Source: Penicillium oxalicum
Lineage: Eukaryota; Ascomycota; Eurotiomycetes; Eurotiales; Aspergillaceae
Direction: 5' to 3'
DNA length: 64,000 nt
Assembly: GCF_001723175.1 (NCBI RefSeq)
Contig: NC_064650.1
Span: 5,642,001 to 5,706,000, forward strand
Shown here: positions 22,881 to 32,345 of the stretch, piece after piece
How positions within the stretch are numbered: position 1 is the first letter of the stretch
Layout of the letters: every line of letters starts with the position of its first letter
Notes under the pieces: model-generated
Seen by the model: only the letters and a program-made list of their open reading frames with translations
Told to the model about the DNA's origin: nothing
The model's database searches: none
Made by a program: the position numbers and the translations under genes

Positions 22881-23552
22881 CTATGGCAATACATTGTTTT
22901 CGTTGCCCTCGCCAGCCTCTTTCTTCCCGCTCTTCGTCGCCGCCAACTCCGGATCTTCCTTCTTCTCGTTCCGTGTCGACGATCCTGAGACACTCATGCG
23001 ATCGAATCGCATGGCCCGGCGGCTCCGCGACTGGCGAAGGAGACCACCGCTCTTCACCCCCTGAAGCTGCGTTTTTAACGCATGAACGCGATTTTCCAGG
23101 GACGCGATCCTAGCAGCATATTTCGTGCCCATGGCATCCATTCCACGGGCGAGGTGCACATAGTCCCGCTGCAACTGACGATGCCGCAGCTTGAGGCGGC
23201 CAAGCTTTCGTTCCAGACGCTCTTGGGCCTTCTGATTGTTGTGGCCGATAGTTTTGAGGACGGCATCAATCTGTAAGATGTTGTCGTCGCTGAGGATGCC
23301 TTTGTCGTGGTAGGACCGCACGGCCAGGAAGGTGGTGACGATATCGTCCGCGAGGGAGTTGATCAGCTTGGTGCGATCGGCATCGCTGTGCATGTGTTGG
23401 ACCTGTTCGAGACGGAGAGCCGAATAACCAGGTTGGAAATAGGGATTTTGGGCGTGGGCGTCAGATGGACCTGATTTGAAATGTTGCGGGTTTGATTCTG
23501 GAAGCGTTCCAGGTCCAGAATCTTCTCGGTCTCTGTCGATGGATTGGGACAT
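22881..23552 (-). CDS. Unknown coiled-coil protein
   Basis: Single exon, 223 residues; I do not recognise the family. Residues 1 to about 45 are polar and probably disordered. Residues 50 to 110 form a helix-rich region (ALRLEQVQHMHSDADRTKL, then IVTTFLAVRSYHDKG). About 105 to 165 is a heptad-like, strongly charged helix (QERLERKLGRLKLRHRQLQR ... ASLENRVHALKTQL) predicted to be a coiled coil. The tail is basic then mixed-charge (LLRQSRSRRAMRFDRMSVSG; KKEDPELAATKSGKKEAGEG), with RSRRAMRFDRMS looking like a kinase site. No signal peptide or membrane segment. The consistent helical pattern over one long frame with no competing frame supports a real gene; a subunit of a coiled-coil complex is a guess. 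Confidence 0.7.
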   Translation of the reverse strand: MSQSIDRDREDSGPGTLPESNPQHFKSGPSDAHAQNPYFQPGYSALRLEQVQHMHSDADRTKLINSLADDIVTTFLAVRSYHDKGILSDDNILQIDAVLKTIGHNNQKAQERLERKLGRLKLRHRQLQRDYVHLARGMDAMGTKYAARIASLENRVHALKTQLQGVKSGGLLRQSRSRRAMRFDRMSVSGSSTRNEKKEDPELAATKSGKKEAGEGNENNVLP

Positions 23553-24029
23553 TGCGAACGGGATTCGGCCTAGTGAGGGAGATATTCACGGTGAGGCTGT
23601 TGACACTAAGGTGAGGTGACGATTTAAAAGAGAGGTTGACGATACCAAGGTGAGTGGAGTTCGAGGATATCAAGGTTGGGTTGATGGTATCAAGGCGATG
23701 CTGAGGAAGTGATCACGAACCATAGGTGAGGGAAAGCATCATATAGGGTTGTTTTTGAAGAAAAAAACATGGGCAAGACCTAAGCCATGTGCATGACGCG
23801 ATGACCCGCCGCTTAGTTTTTTCAAGCAAAGGTGCGATTACTTCTTTCAGAAAAAAAAACGCAAATCCCATTCTTTGAGTCGATCTACCTACAGTACAGA
23901 TTGGCGCGCAATTTAGCTTCTCAAAGAGATCCCATGCTTCCTAAGGTAGGCTTTATGCTTCATGAAAGCGCTTTGTTTGAGCAGCAGCAGCAGATGATTC
24001 AATGCCATACTTGGGCAACGCAGGTTCCA
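23553..24029. other. Intergenic with degenerate repeats
   Basis: Holds the promoter of the coiled-coil gene. From about 23590 to 23730 imperfect units of 20-40 bp recur, each running from GGTGAG or GGTTGG to TATCAAGG-like ends. The right part is the 3' flank of leu2. Confidence 0.5.
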
Positions 24030-25289
24030 TCAGAGTGAAAGCTCCGCTACAATAGCGTCTCCAAGCTCCTTGGTGCCCATTTTTCCTCCTAGATCAGGCG
24101 TGCGCAAACCTTTGTCAAGAACCCGTCGGACTGCATCCTCGATTCGCTGCGCCTCGACCTCCATGTTGAGAGAATACCGAAACATGAGAGCAACGCACAG
24201 GATCATGGCAATCGGGTTGGCAATGTTTTTGCCAGCAATCCTTGAAGGAGGTCAGCACTGAACACACATTCATCCTTCAGGAACGTGAACACCTACGTTG
24301 GGGCCGAGCCATGCGTAGGCTCATAAAGCCCGTACGGCCTGGTCTTGAGAGTCTTGTCACCGGGTAGGCCGTTCAGGCTTGCACTGGGAAGCACTCCAAG
24401 GGTCCCGATGATTGACCCTGCCTGGTCGGATATCATATCGCCGAATGTGTTATCTGCGAGGATGACCCCATTCAAAGCTCGTGGATTGGTTGCCAGGATC
24501 AATGATGCCGAATCGGCCAGCTGGTGGATCAATTTCAGCTGTGGGTATTCAGCGGCCATTGTTCTCTCGACCACACGACGCCAGAGTCGAGATGATGCCA
24601 ACACATTTGCTTTGTCTAGTGATATCACTGGCCAGGGAGGACTGTGGCGGAGTGCAACTTCAGCAGCAACACGAGTCACTCGCTGAACCTCTGCTTCTGA
24701 ATACCCCCACTCATCCATTGCTTCATCGAAGCCAAACATTAGCCAAGGGGATATCCCATCCAGTGCGAACAAAAAGCCAAGTCATACCATACGCTTCCTC
24801 TTCGACTTTTCTTCCAAAGTAGGCGCCACCGCAATTCTCTCGTACCACCACGAAATCCACCCCTTTAGTTCCAGTGGCATCCTCTTCCGAATTAAAGAGA
24901 ATCTCATGGCGAAAGGGGCTGAACTCCTTGGTGATTGATGAGCTAGGAGAGTCTGAAGAGCAGGGCCGTAGATTTGCATAGATGTCCATTGCTTTCCGAA
25001 GCTGCAGGAGACCCCCCTCGGGTCCATCGAGCCCACGCCGAGCATTGTCCCATTTAGGGCCTCCAACGGCGGCAAAGAGCACCGCATCTGAGGCCAGTGC
25101 TGCTTGCTTAACCTGCTCGGTAACAGGAGTTCCGGAAATGTCAATACTACAGCCTCCAATTAATTCCTCCCGAAGCACAAAGGTATGTTCCGGACTGTCG
25201 AATACTTTCAGCACTTTGATGGCCTCGGTCATGACTTCGGGGCCTATCCCATCGCCCGGGAGGACAAGAATGCTGTGACTCTGAGGCAT
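24030..25289 (-). CDS. leu2: 3-isopropylmalate dehydrogenase
   Basis: Three exons: 25289-24788, 24720-24297 and 24240-24030; introns 67 and 56 nt; 378 residues. Junctions TAT G|CA and CC AAC|G keep frame. It oxidatively decarboxylates 3-isopropylmalate with NAD in leucine synthesis. Motifs: GDGIGPEV near the N-terminus, the Arg segment LRKAMDIYANLRP, catalytic Tyr in GGAYFGRK, catalytic Lys in ISLDKANVL, NTFGDMISDQAG for Mg2+ and substrate, and the NAD loop LYEPTHGSAP followed by IAGKNIANPIAMI. VVRENCGGAYFG departs slightly from the common VVRELVGGIYFG. Aspergilli carry two paralogues of this enzyme; which one this is cannot be decided here. No obvious mitochondrial presequence from the chosen ATG. 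It shares a 680-bp divergent promoter with cns1. Confidence 0.95.
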
Positions 25290-25973
25290 GCTGAAGCTGG
25301 ACTGTCGGTCTCGGGGATAAATCAAACAAATTGTGTGAGTTGCTGTCCAGGAGAGACTGTCTTGATGTTAAAAGGCCTGAATTAAAACGACTTTATTCAA
25401 CGTCGGTCTTCAACCGAACAATGCGGGGGCCTCGGGATTTCCCCGATTGGGGCGATGGCCTCGTACAAGGTTGCCCCAGGATTCAGAGATTTGAGAGGCG
25501 CACGGGGGATACGGACGCATATTGGTTCATTGAGTGACCAAAGAGAACAAGACTGATCTATATACACTCATTACGAGGCAGGATTATCGTGTATGTGCTT
25601 GATGGTGAGGAAAATCGTGCTTCATGGCTAGCTCACTGTGAACAGCTATTCATAGGGTACAGAGAGTCCATCAAAATTACTAGTAGGACTATGGACGCAG
25701 ACACGCTAGTGTCAGTGTCAGCATATGGGCATGAATCTTTCAGTCTTCATAACCACTACAGCCAACCTTAGAGGTCATCTTCCAATTGGTCCCCACTGGC
25801 GTTGGTGGTCGTGCGGGCTGACAGCATGTGCTCGGGTCTTCCCCTCGCGTTTGCACTGTTTGCAGAGCTTTATCCACTTGTGGTTCATCATCCCCGCGCA
25901 AAAAAAAGTTGTCCAAGTATCTTTGTCGCGAACAGAGAGAGATCGTCTGCCTTCCCAGTCTCTTTGCGTGAAC
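25290..25973. promoter_or_regulatory. Divergent promoter leu2 / cns1
   Basis: About 680 bp between divergent start codons. It contains CGG-triplet arrangements typical of zinc-cluster factor sites: the inverted repeat TCGGT-5-ACCGA at 25403-25417 and the overlapping CCG-7-CGG at 25414-25426. Leucine genes in fungi are controlled by Leu3/LeuB-type zinc-cluster proteins binding spaced CCG/CGG triplets, but the spacing here is not the classical one. Confidence 0.35.
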
Positions 25974-27245
25974 ATGTCTCGTGTCGAGGAGCTTCCCGAT
26001 GATTTCGATGAGTCACTCAAGCTCAATGAGGTGCCCCAGCAGGCCCCTCAGGATCTGCCACAGCCGGGGCTTGACCCTCTGATCGCGGCGAATCAAGCGC
26101 CTTTTCCGATCAATGAGGAGAAATTGAAGGAGCTCATTAATGACCCCAATGCACCGAATATGCCACCAGGCCTGGCCTCGGTCAAGTCGCATTCTCTTGA
26201 AGAGCTGAAGGAAATGATGAACAAAACGCCTCTTTTCATGACGGACATCGATAATGCTGGCGATGAAAGTACGTCTGTACCACTGGCGGCTTCTACATTT
26301 TCAATCTCTGATGCCAAACACTAAATCAAAAATGTTCTCTAGATGGCAATAATGAACTTCTTGATGCACTGCAGGCGCTCCAAAACGAGGGTACCCGAGG
26401 TGAAGTTGCGCAAAACTACAAAGAGCAAGGCAATGAGGCGGTCCAGGAAAAGCGATGGATCGATGCCAAGGAGATGTACACCAAGAGTATTGCTGTGATA
26501 TATGCAAAGGAAGACAAGTGGGAGAAGTCGGAGGATCCGGAAGCGGAGAAAAAAACCTTGCGACAGATGGAGGAACTATCCCACATCAATCGGGCATTAT
26601 GCAATCTTGAGCTTGGTGAGTCCCGATTACTCTTGGTGATGGAAATGACGCTCAATCACTTTTGCTCAACTCTTTGCAGGCAACTACCGCTCTTGCACCC
26701 TTGACTGCGCAGCGGTCATCAAAGTGAACCCGAAGAATGTCAAGGCTTACTACCGTTCGGCAACGGCTTTGCTCAAGCTTGACAAAGTACCGGAGGCCGA
26801 GGACGCAGCCTCGCGGGGCTTGGCGATCGATCCAACGAACAAAGCCCTCCAGACCATAGCTGCCAAGGTTGCTGATCGCAAGGCCCAGATCGAGCGGATT
26901 GCTGCGAAGCGCAAGGCTGAAGAGGAGCTTACGCGTAAGCAGAACCTCGTTCTCAGCACAGCTCTGCGGGCTCGCCAAATCCGGACCCGGAAAACCGACC
27001 AGCCCCCGGACATGGAAGACACCAGAATTCGATTGGTTCCCGATCCGCTTTCGCCGGAGAGCTCGATTGAGTTCCCTGCTGTCTTCCTGTACCCCATGGA
27101 TGCCCAGTCCGACTTTATCAAATCATTTTCTGAGATGCATTCCATCGTGGATCACTTGGATTATATCTTCCCGCTCCCCTGGGATACAAAGAAGGAGTAC
27201 ACGATCAACAACGTCGAGTGCTTCAGCAGACAGTCTCTGGTTTGA
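25974..27245 (+). CDS. cns1: Hsp90/Hsp70 co-chaperone Cns1 (TTC4), C-terminus interrupted
   Basis: Three exons: 25974-26268, 26343-26615 and 26680-27245; 377 residues to the first in-frame stop. Junctions A|AT and G|GC are in phase. The N-terminal 98 residues are acidic and Pro-rich (MSRVEELPDDFDESLKLNE); a TPR domain spans about 115-245 (NYKEQGNEAVQEKRW, AKEMYTKSIAV, NPKNVKAYYRSATALLKL), which binds the C-terminal EEVD of Hsp90/Hsp70; then a charged helix and the start of the C-terminal Cns1 domain (IEFPAVFLYPMDAQSDFIK). TGA at 27243-27245 ends this frame, yet the same frame resumes recognisable Cns1 sequence (ILSGGKVEVVDELVRVYVVPL) to a second stop at 27387-27389. The intervening 50 bases match family sequence better in shifted frames. 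So small indels or sequence errors break the last 48 residues. Confidence 0.85.
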
Positions 27246-27389
27246 GTCAAGGCCGGAAAGAATTGCCCTTGTTACATCCTTTCCGGAGGAAAGGTCGAGG
27301 TTGTCGACGAATTGGTCAGGGTCTACGTGGTCCCACTGTCTAAAACCGGCACTTTCATCGCCGAGATGAAGGCTCGCAAGGAGGGTTGA
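27246..27389 (+). pseudogene. Detached conserved 3' end of cns1
   Basis: Forty-seven codons plus stop in the same frame as cns1, just after the in-frame TGA. From about 27273 it reads YILSGGKVEVVDELVRVYVV and on to KTGTFIAEMKARKEG, the expected end of Cns1. With no splice pair able to remove the stop (all GT-AG pairs here would be far shorter than a fungal intron), this is either untranslated remnant, readthrough product or the result of sequencing error. Confidence 0.7.
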
Positions 27390-28638
27390 GTGTACCGAAA
27401 TTGATCAGCTTGATTCCAACTTCTTGCCCCTGAGCTCGTGAAAGGCGGAGTCATAGCAGGCATCACCAGGACTGATACTTTCCGTTGTTTTAACGCGGTG
27501 CATCGTGGAGACCATGCAGCCTACTTGCAATCCTTCTATAGCGCAGCGACGCTCGCCTACCACGTGTGCTGCGTTTGTTTGGCCCCTTCCACCAAAGGCA
27601 ACAACTCGGATCGGCTTGATACCCATGATTTAATGATGACACGATGTACATACTCCATAGCTTTCCCCGCCTTCCTGTATAAACCACTGCGCTAGCGCTG
27701 TAGCGCTCCTCTGAGCGATCGCAACGTGCTCGTCCTTGACCCCCCGGACTACATACTTCGTTTTGTCGTGAGGCTGACCGTGAAACGAGTATTCGACCTC
27801 GGCATTCACGACATGAGAAAGCTACACGAGAGGTGCCTTGCTATCGGCTTCCTCGTCTAGGCGTCAGACGAATTGGCACCCCCTATTATGAAAATTTTTA
27901 CGCACGGGCCGGCCTGATATCTGGCTTTCACATGCATAGTCTGCGAAAAGCAGTCTCTCCCGACTACTTCCTACCATCGATGCCCCTGAGTGGTTCTAGC
28001 TGCAGTAAAGGATGTCAGATGAATCACACTTGGCTCCAATCTACCGACTAGGCTCAACTCACATCATGAGGGGCTGTAGCTGTCTACCGGCTGAATTGTC
28101 ATGGTGTCGAACCCCTGCCAAATCGACTTCATCGAGCGACGCTATTCTCCTCTTGGCTACGCATCCGTGACTTTACCCCGTGGGCAAAGAATTGGAGAGC
28201 CATGAAATCTCCACAGTTCATTCGCCTCCGGATCCGAGAGCCTACTAGTGAGTGACAGTACTTGGACTTTCGCCTCTTGGCATGCATGTCGTATTTATCC
28301 GGAACATTTTCTGGCTCCTCGATATCCCCTGCTGTCGCCAAGGATGAGGGGAATTCGATTAGGCTTTCTTCAGCAGCTTCCAGCCCGTGAGAGAATGCGG
28401 GGATAAGCATCTGTTTCCGCGTGGCGGAAAGAATTCTCCCGGCTTCTGCAGAATCCTCAACACGGAGCTCTCTCCGCGATGAAGAAACAGGAACGTGCGC
28501 AGACTTCGACTGGCCGCCCCTTTCCACCAGATCTTCCGCGATTTGGAAGAAGATGAGTAGATTTTCGAACAGGAATTGAGAAAATGTAACTCAGAGGAAA
28601 AATCCGGGGATTTGAATCTCATGACAGAGGATCGAATC

Positions 28639-28736
28639 GGCTAGGGCCCGCAGAATCCACATCTCTGCCTTCATCCAACTTGAAACGCTGGGAACTCTCG
28701 GCTAGAGTCCACCACTTGCTCCTTTCTATCGGCTAG
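28639..28736 (+). promoter_or_regulatory. Three GGCTAG sites, XlnR-like
   Basis: GGCTAG occurs at 28639-28644, 28700-28705 and 28731-28736, each preceded by TC, and all in the same orientation toward the xylanase. XlnR, the Zn2Cys6 activator of xylanase and cellulase genes in Aspergillus, binds GGCTAA/GGCTAR. The cluster is about 500-600 bp upstream of the xylanase ATG. Confidence 0.6.
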
Positions 28737-29097
28737 TTGCTAGTTGGATCCATCGTTCCTCCATTGGTCATAGCTCAGACTACCGGCTGCTGAGTTTAGT
28801 GTCCCATTATCATCTGACATCCTCCGAGTCTGAAGATGCAGATCAATTCAGCCGGAGAGATCATTCCGGTCCAAAAGCCACTTTTACGAGTTTCGCTTGT
28901 GCGTGTTCTCGACTGTGTTGCCCCCATGCGGGTTGACAGTCCTTCTGATTGAGCCTATCCGATTCCAGATGTGTGTTTCTGCAGTAAATTCAATTTTCTA
29001 TCGGACAATCCTATGGCTGTCCTTGTTTCAGCCGCGACTCCTTCGCCACGGGGCGTTTGTCCGAGAGGACGTAGGATACAGACGCTTCTTTCGCTCT

Positions 29098-29172
29098 CCC
29101 CGCCGGACTTTAGGCATGGATTCGTTCGTTTGACCCGGCCGTGGCTTCGTACATAAATGACAGAATCCCCAG
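29098..29172. promoter_or_regulatory. CreA-like sites and TATA-like box of xylanase
   Basis: CCCCGC at 29098-29103 and CCCCAG at 29167-29172 match the reverse complement of the CreA consensus SYGGRG, fitting carbon catabolite repression. CATAAAT at 29152-29158, about 85 bp before the ATG, is a plausible TATA box. Confidence 0.4.
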
Positions 29173-29241
29173 ACGTGAATACAGTGGATTAGAAGAGATC
29201 CAGAGTAGTCTTCAACCCTCGCCATCTTATCGATCTTCACG

Positions 29242-30733
29242 ATGGTTCATCTGTCTGCCACCTCCCTGCTTTTGGCAGCGGGAATCTTGCCCAATCTGTA
29301 TGTATTGCTATTCCGCCACGAAGAGCTGTTTGGCGTCGTGTTTCAAGGGATGAGCTAATCTAGTACAAAGTGCCCTCGGTGCCGGATTGAACGACGCTGC
29401 CAAAGCAATCGGACAGGTCTACTTCGGATCCGCTACCGACAATCCTGAACTGAGTGATTCTGCCTACGTCAAGCAGCTCAGCAACACAGCCGATTTTGGC
29501 CAGATCACGCCTGGAAACTCCCAAAAGGTACATTCTCCGACCAGGATTGTCAGGTCGCTGTTCCGCACGTTGCTAATGCTTGAGTCTTGGATTGGTAGTG
29601 GGATGCCACAGAGCCATCGCGAAATTTCTTCACCTTCTCTGGAGGTGACACTGTTGCCAAGTTGGCTCAGTCCAATGGCCAAAAGCTGCGATGCCACAAC
29701 CTGGTCTGGCACAGCCAGCTTCCTAGCTGGGGTATGTCTCCCTCTGCTTCGAATCGAATGTCTCTCGGTTGTTAACAGAATTTCAAGTTACCAACGGCAA
29801 CTTCAACAATGCGACGTTGATTTCCATCATGAAGAACCACATCACCAACCTGGTCCAGCACTACAAAGGGCAGTGCTACGCGTGGGACGTCGTGAACGAG
29901 GGTGAGTGCTTTCGTTTCTTATTTTCAACTTGGATGATCTATTTATCTGATATCGAACAGCTCTGAACGAGGACGGATCATATCGCCAGAGTGTTTGGTA
30001 TAACACCATCGGCCCGGCCTACCTCCCCATCGCCTTTGCCACTGCTGCTAGTGTGGACCCTACTGTCAAACTCTACTACAATGATTACAACATTGAGTAC
30101 TCCGGCGCCAAGGCCGCCGGTGCCCGAAGAATTGTCGAGCTTGTTCAGTCCTACGGTGCCAAGATCGACGGAGTTGGTCTCCAGGCTCACTTCATCGTCG
30201 GCAGCACCCCCAGCAAGGACGACCAAAAGAAGGTCATGGCCGGTTACACTGCCTACGGAGTTGAGGTTGCCATCACGGAACTTGACATTCGTATGAACTT
30301 GCCCTCGACCAATGCGCAGCTCACCCAGCAGGCCACCGACTACAGCAACACCGTCAGCGCCTGTGTTGAGACCAAGAACTGCGTCGGTATTACCATCTGG
30401 GACTGGACTGACAAGTACTCCTGGGTTCCAAGCACTTTCTCTGGACAAGGCGCGGCCTGCCCCTGGGACTCCAACTTCCAGAAGAAGCCTGCCTACAACG
30501 CTATTCTGAACGCCCTGAACGCTGGCAGCAGCACCGGCGGTGGCTCACCCACTACCACCACCACCACCACTGCCGCCGCGACGACCACCACTGCCCCCGG
30601 TGGAAGCGGATCTACTGGTGGCATGGCTCAGCACTGGGGACAGTGCGGTGGTAACGGCTGGACTGGCCCTACTACCTGCGCCAGCCCCTACACTTGCCAG
30701 GCCTCCAACCCCTGGTACTCTCAGTGCTTGTAA
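29242..30733 (+). CDS. Secreted endo-1,4-beta-xylanase, GH10 with C-terminal CBM1
   Basis: Five exons: 29242-29297, 29371-29527, 29599-29731, 29788-29901 and 29961-30733; 410 residues, all phases verified. Signal peptide [24 protein letters not shown]10 barrel from about residue 25 to 335. Signature segments: [29 protein letters not shown], acid/base Glu E153 in WDVVNEALNE, and nucleophile E260 in ITELDIR. A Thr-rich linker (poly-Thr/Ala/Pro/Gly, about 340-372) leads to a fungal CBM1: [11 protein letters not shown], four Cys, and aromatic residues for the flat cellulose-binding face. It cleaves internal beta-1,4 bonds of xylan outside the cell. Intron 3 has two in-frame acceptors nine bases apart (AG at 29778 and 29787); the second matches the family. 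Promoter carries XlnR- and CreA-like sites. Confidence 0.96.
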
Positions 30734-32345
30734 GCGACTTGAGCGCTATTTGAAAAGACGCCCACAAGGTCTCCTTTGCGTATTGACACCCTGGGAGATG
30801 GGGTCAACTGTCTATGCCTCGATTTATCCGGCCACCGGGCAAACTCTTGTGCTTGGTATCGGTCGACCAGTACGCTATATTATCTAGAACTACTTTCAAA
30901 CATTGACAACTTGATCAGAATTCGCGAGACCATCAATCCAGACAAACCGGTTTCTGTACATAATCATGGTAGTCGTCAACGGCTATACTGAAGCCCACTC
31001 TTTGGTTTTAGACCCTGTATGTGGAATCGAGCTCGGCCTTTTTGTTCCGGTATAGTATGAAGTGAACTTATGAAATGAAACCAGGTATCTACACTTCAAA
31101 TATGATTTGGAAACCCACGATCCATTCTTGGTTCCAGATGGAGAGGTAAAGACATGTTTCAGCCCTGGCTATGCAAGTAAGCTTCTCGACCTAATGGCTG
31201 GAATAGCTATGTCTCCGAAAGTCATAAGCAAGCTATTTTTCAGGAACATAATTGCATATGAATAATAACCTGCGTTGAACGTTCAAATCTCCCGAAGAGG
31301 TTTGGGTAGATCATAGTGGGTTTCCTGTGAACGCCGGTTCAAGAGGACCAATGTGAAACCGGAGATGTTTGGCCTACCACGGATTTCATGATGTACACTC
31401 TGCAATGCACAGTATAGAGTGGCGGACGAATGCTTGTTTCTATAATTGCCCGATAGCTGCGAGAATCTATTGAACCCCTGCAATGGAGGCCCATGGAAAT
31501 TCTGGACGGCCGCTGCCGTCCAGAGCGTGACTTGGTCTCGTGACTTCACTTCGACGTTCTGTCCTCTCTGGTTCGACAAAGTCTTCGAGGCTTCCGCAGC
31601 TTTACATCCCCCTGCATCTTGTTCCTTGGTTGGCCAATCTCCCAATCTGTGTGACAGGCTCTGCTCAGCACTAGTCCAGACTCGATTGTAGTATAGTGTA
31701 CGACTAACCGATACTACCCACAGTCGACCAAGTCGGAGCGTCTGGCCAAGAACGCGAGGGCTAGCATCTCCACCTGGGCCGAACAAACTCCGTTGGACTA
31801 GTTCCATCGCCTACGGCTGATCGTACTGAATCCGGCGCAAAGTCCTCTGTCACCCCTTCCTCTGTCGCCCACTCGCCGACACGTCACCCTTCACGTCCTC
31901 ATCTCGACAACGTTCTCCGTTCTTCTGGCCATCATTTCTTGACGGGACCAATCATTTCTGCTTATCTACCCAACTCGGTGAAATCCCAGCTCTCCTCTAG
32001 CGTCCAAAACGGCCAGACCCTCATAGCCGCTCTGCAAGTTCGTTTCGAGCCTGCCTCATCCCTGGATTCCCGTGCAAGCTCTTCCGCCCGTCTCTCTCCG
32101 TCGCCTGGCGCTCGCTCTCTCTTCGGTCCGTGCGGCGCAACAATCAAAGGCGCCTTTTTGAGTCTCCCGAGTCGAGTCACCGCGGCTTTCCCTTGGATTG
32201 AGATCGCATTATTGCGGAGAGGACATTCTCCCGCTGAACGTTCCACTGACGTATCCACGCGGGCCGCTTCCCCCCTTCTCTGCTCATCTCATCTGTATCG
32301 CGTCCAAGAACCCAGCTCCATTGGGCTGATTCCCCCACACACACC
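30734..32345. other. Intergenic
   Basis: 1.6 kb of xylanase 3' flank and promoter of the SSXT gene, with a CT-rich leader near 31850-32340. A 174-codon minus-strand frame (31283-31807) and its plus-strand partner show no family signal. Confidence 0.55.

Larger units (their letters stand above)
27390..29241. other. Intergenic, xylanase promoter
   Basis: About 1.85 kb. Two overlapping minus-strand frames (28129-28527, 28359-28622) have no family signal and are left out. The right part is the xylanase promoter with the sites listed separately. Confidence 0.55.

Noticed and set aside
28129..28622. Two overlapping minus-strand frames before the xylanase
   Set aside because: No recognisable domain and no intron-linked continuation; they overlap each other in different frames.
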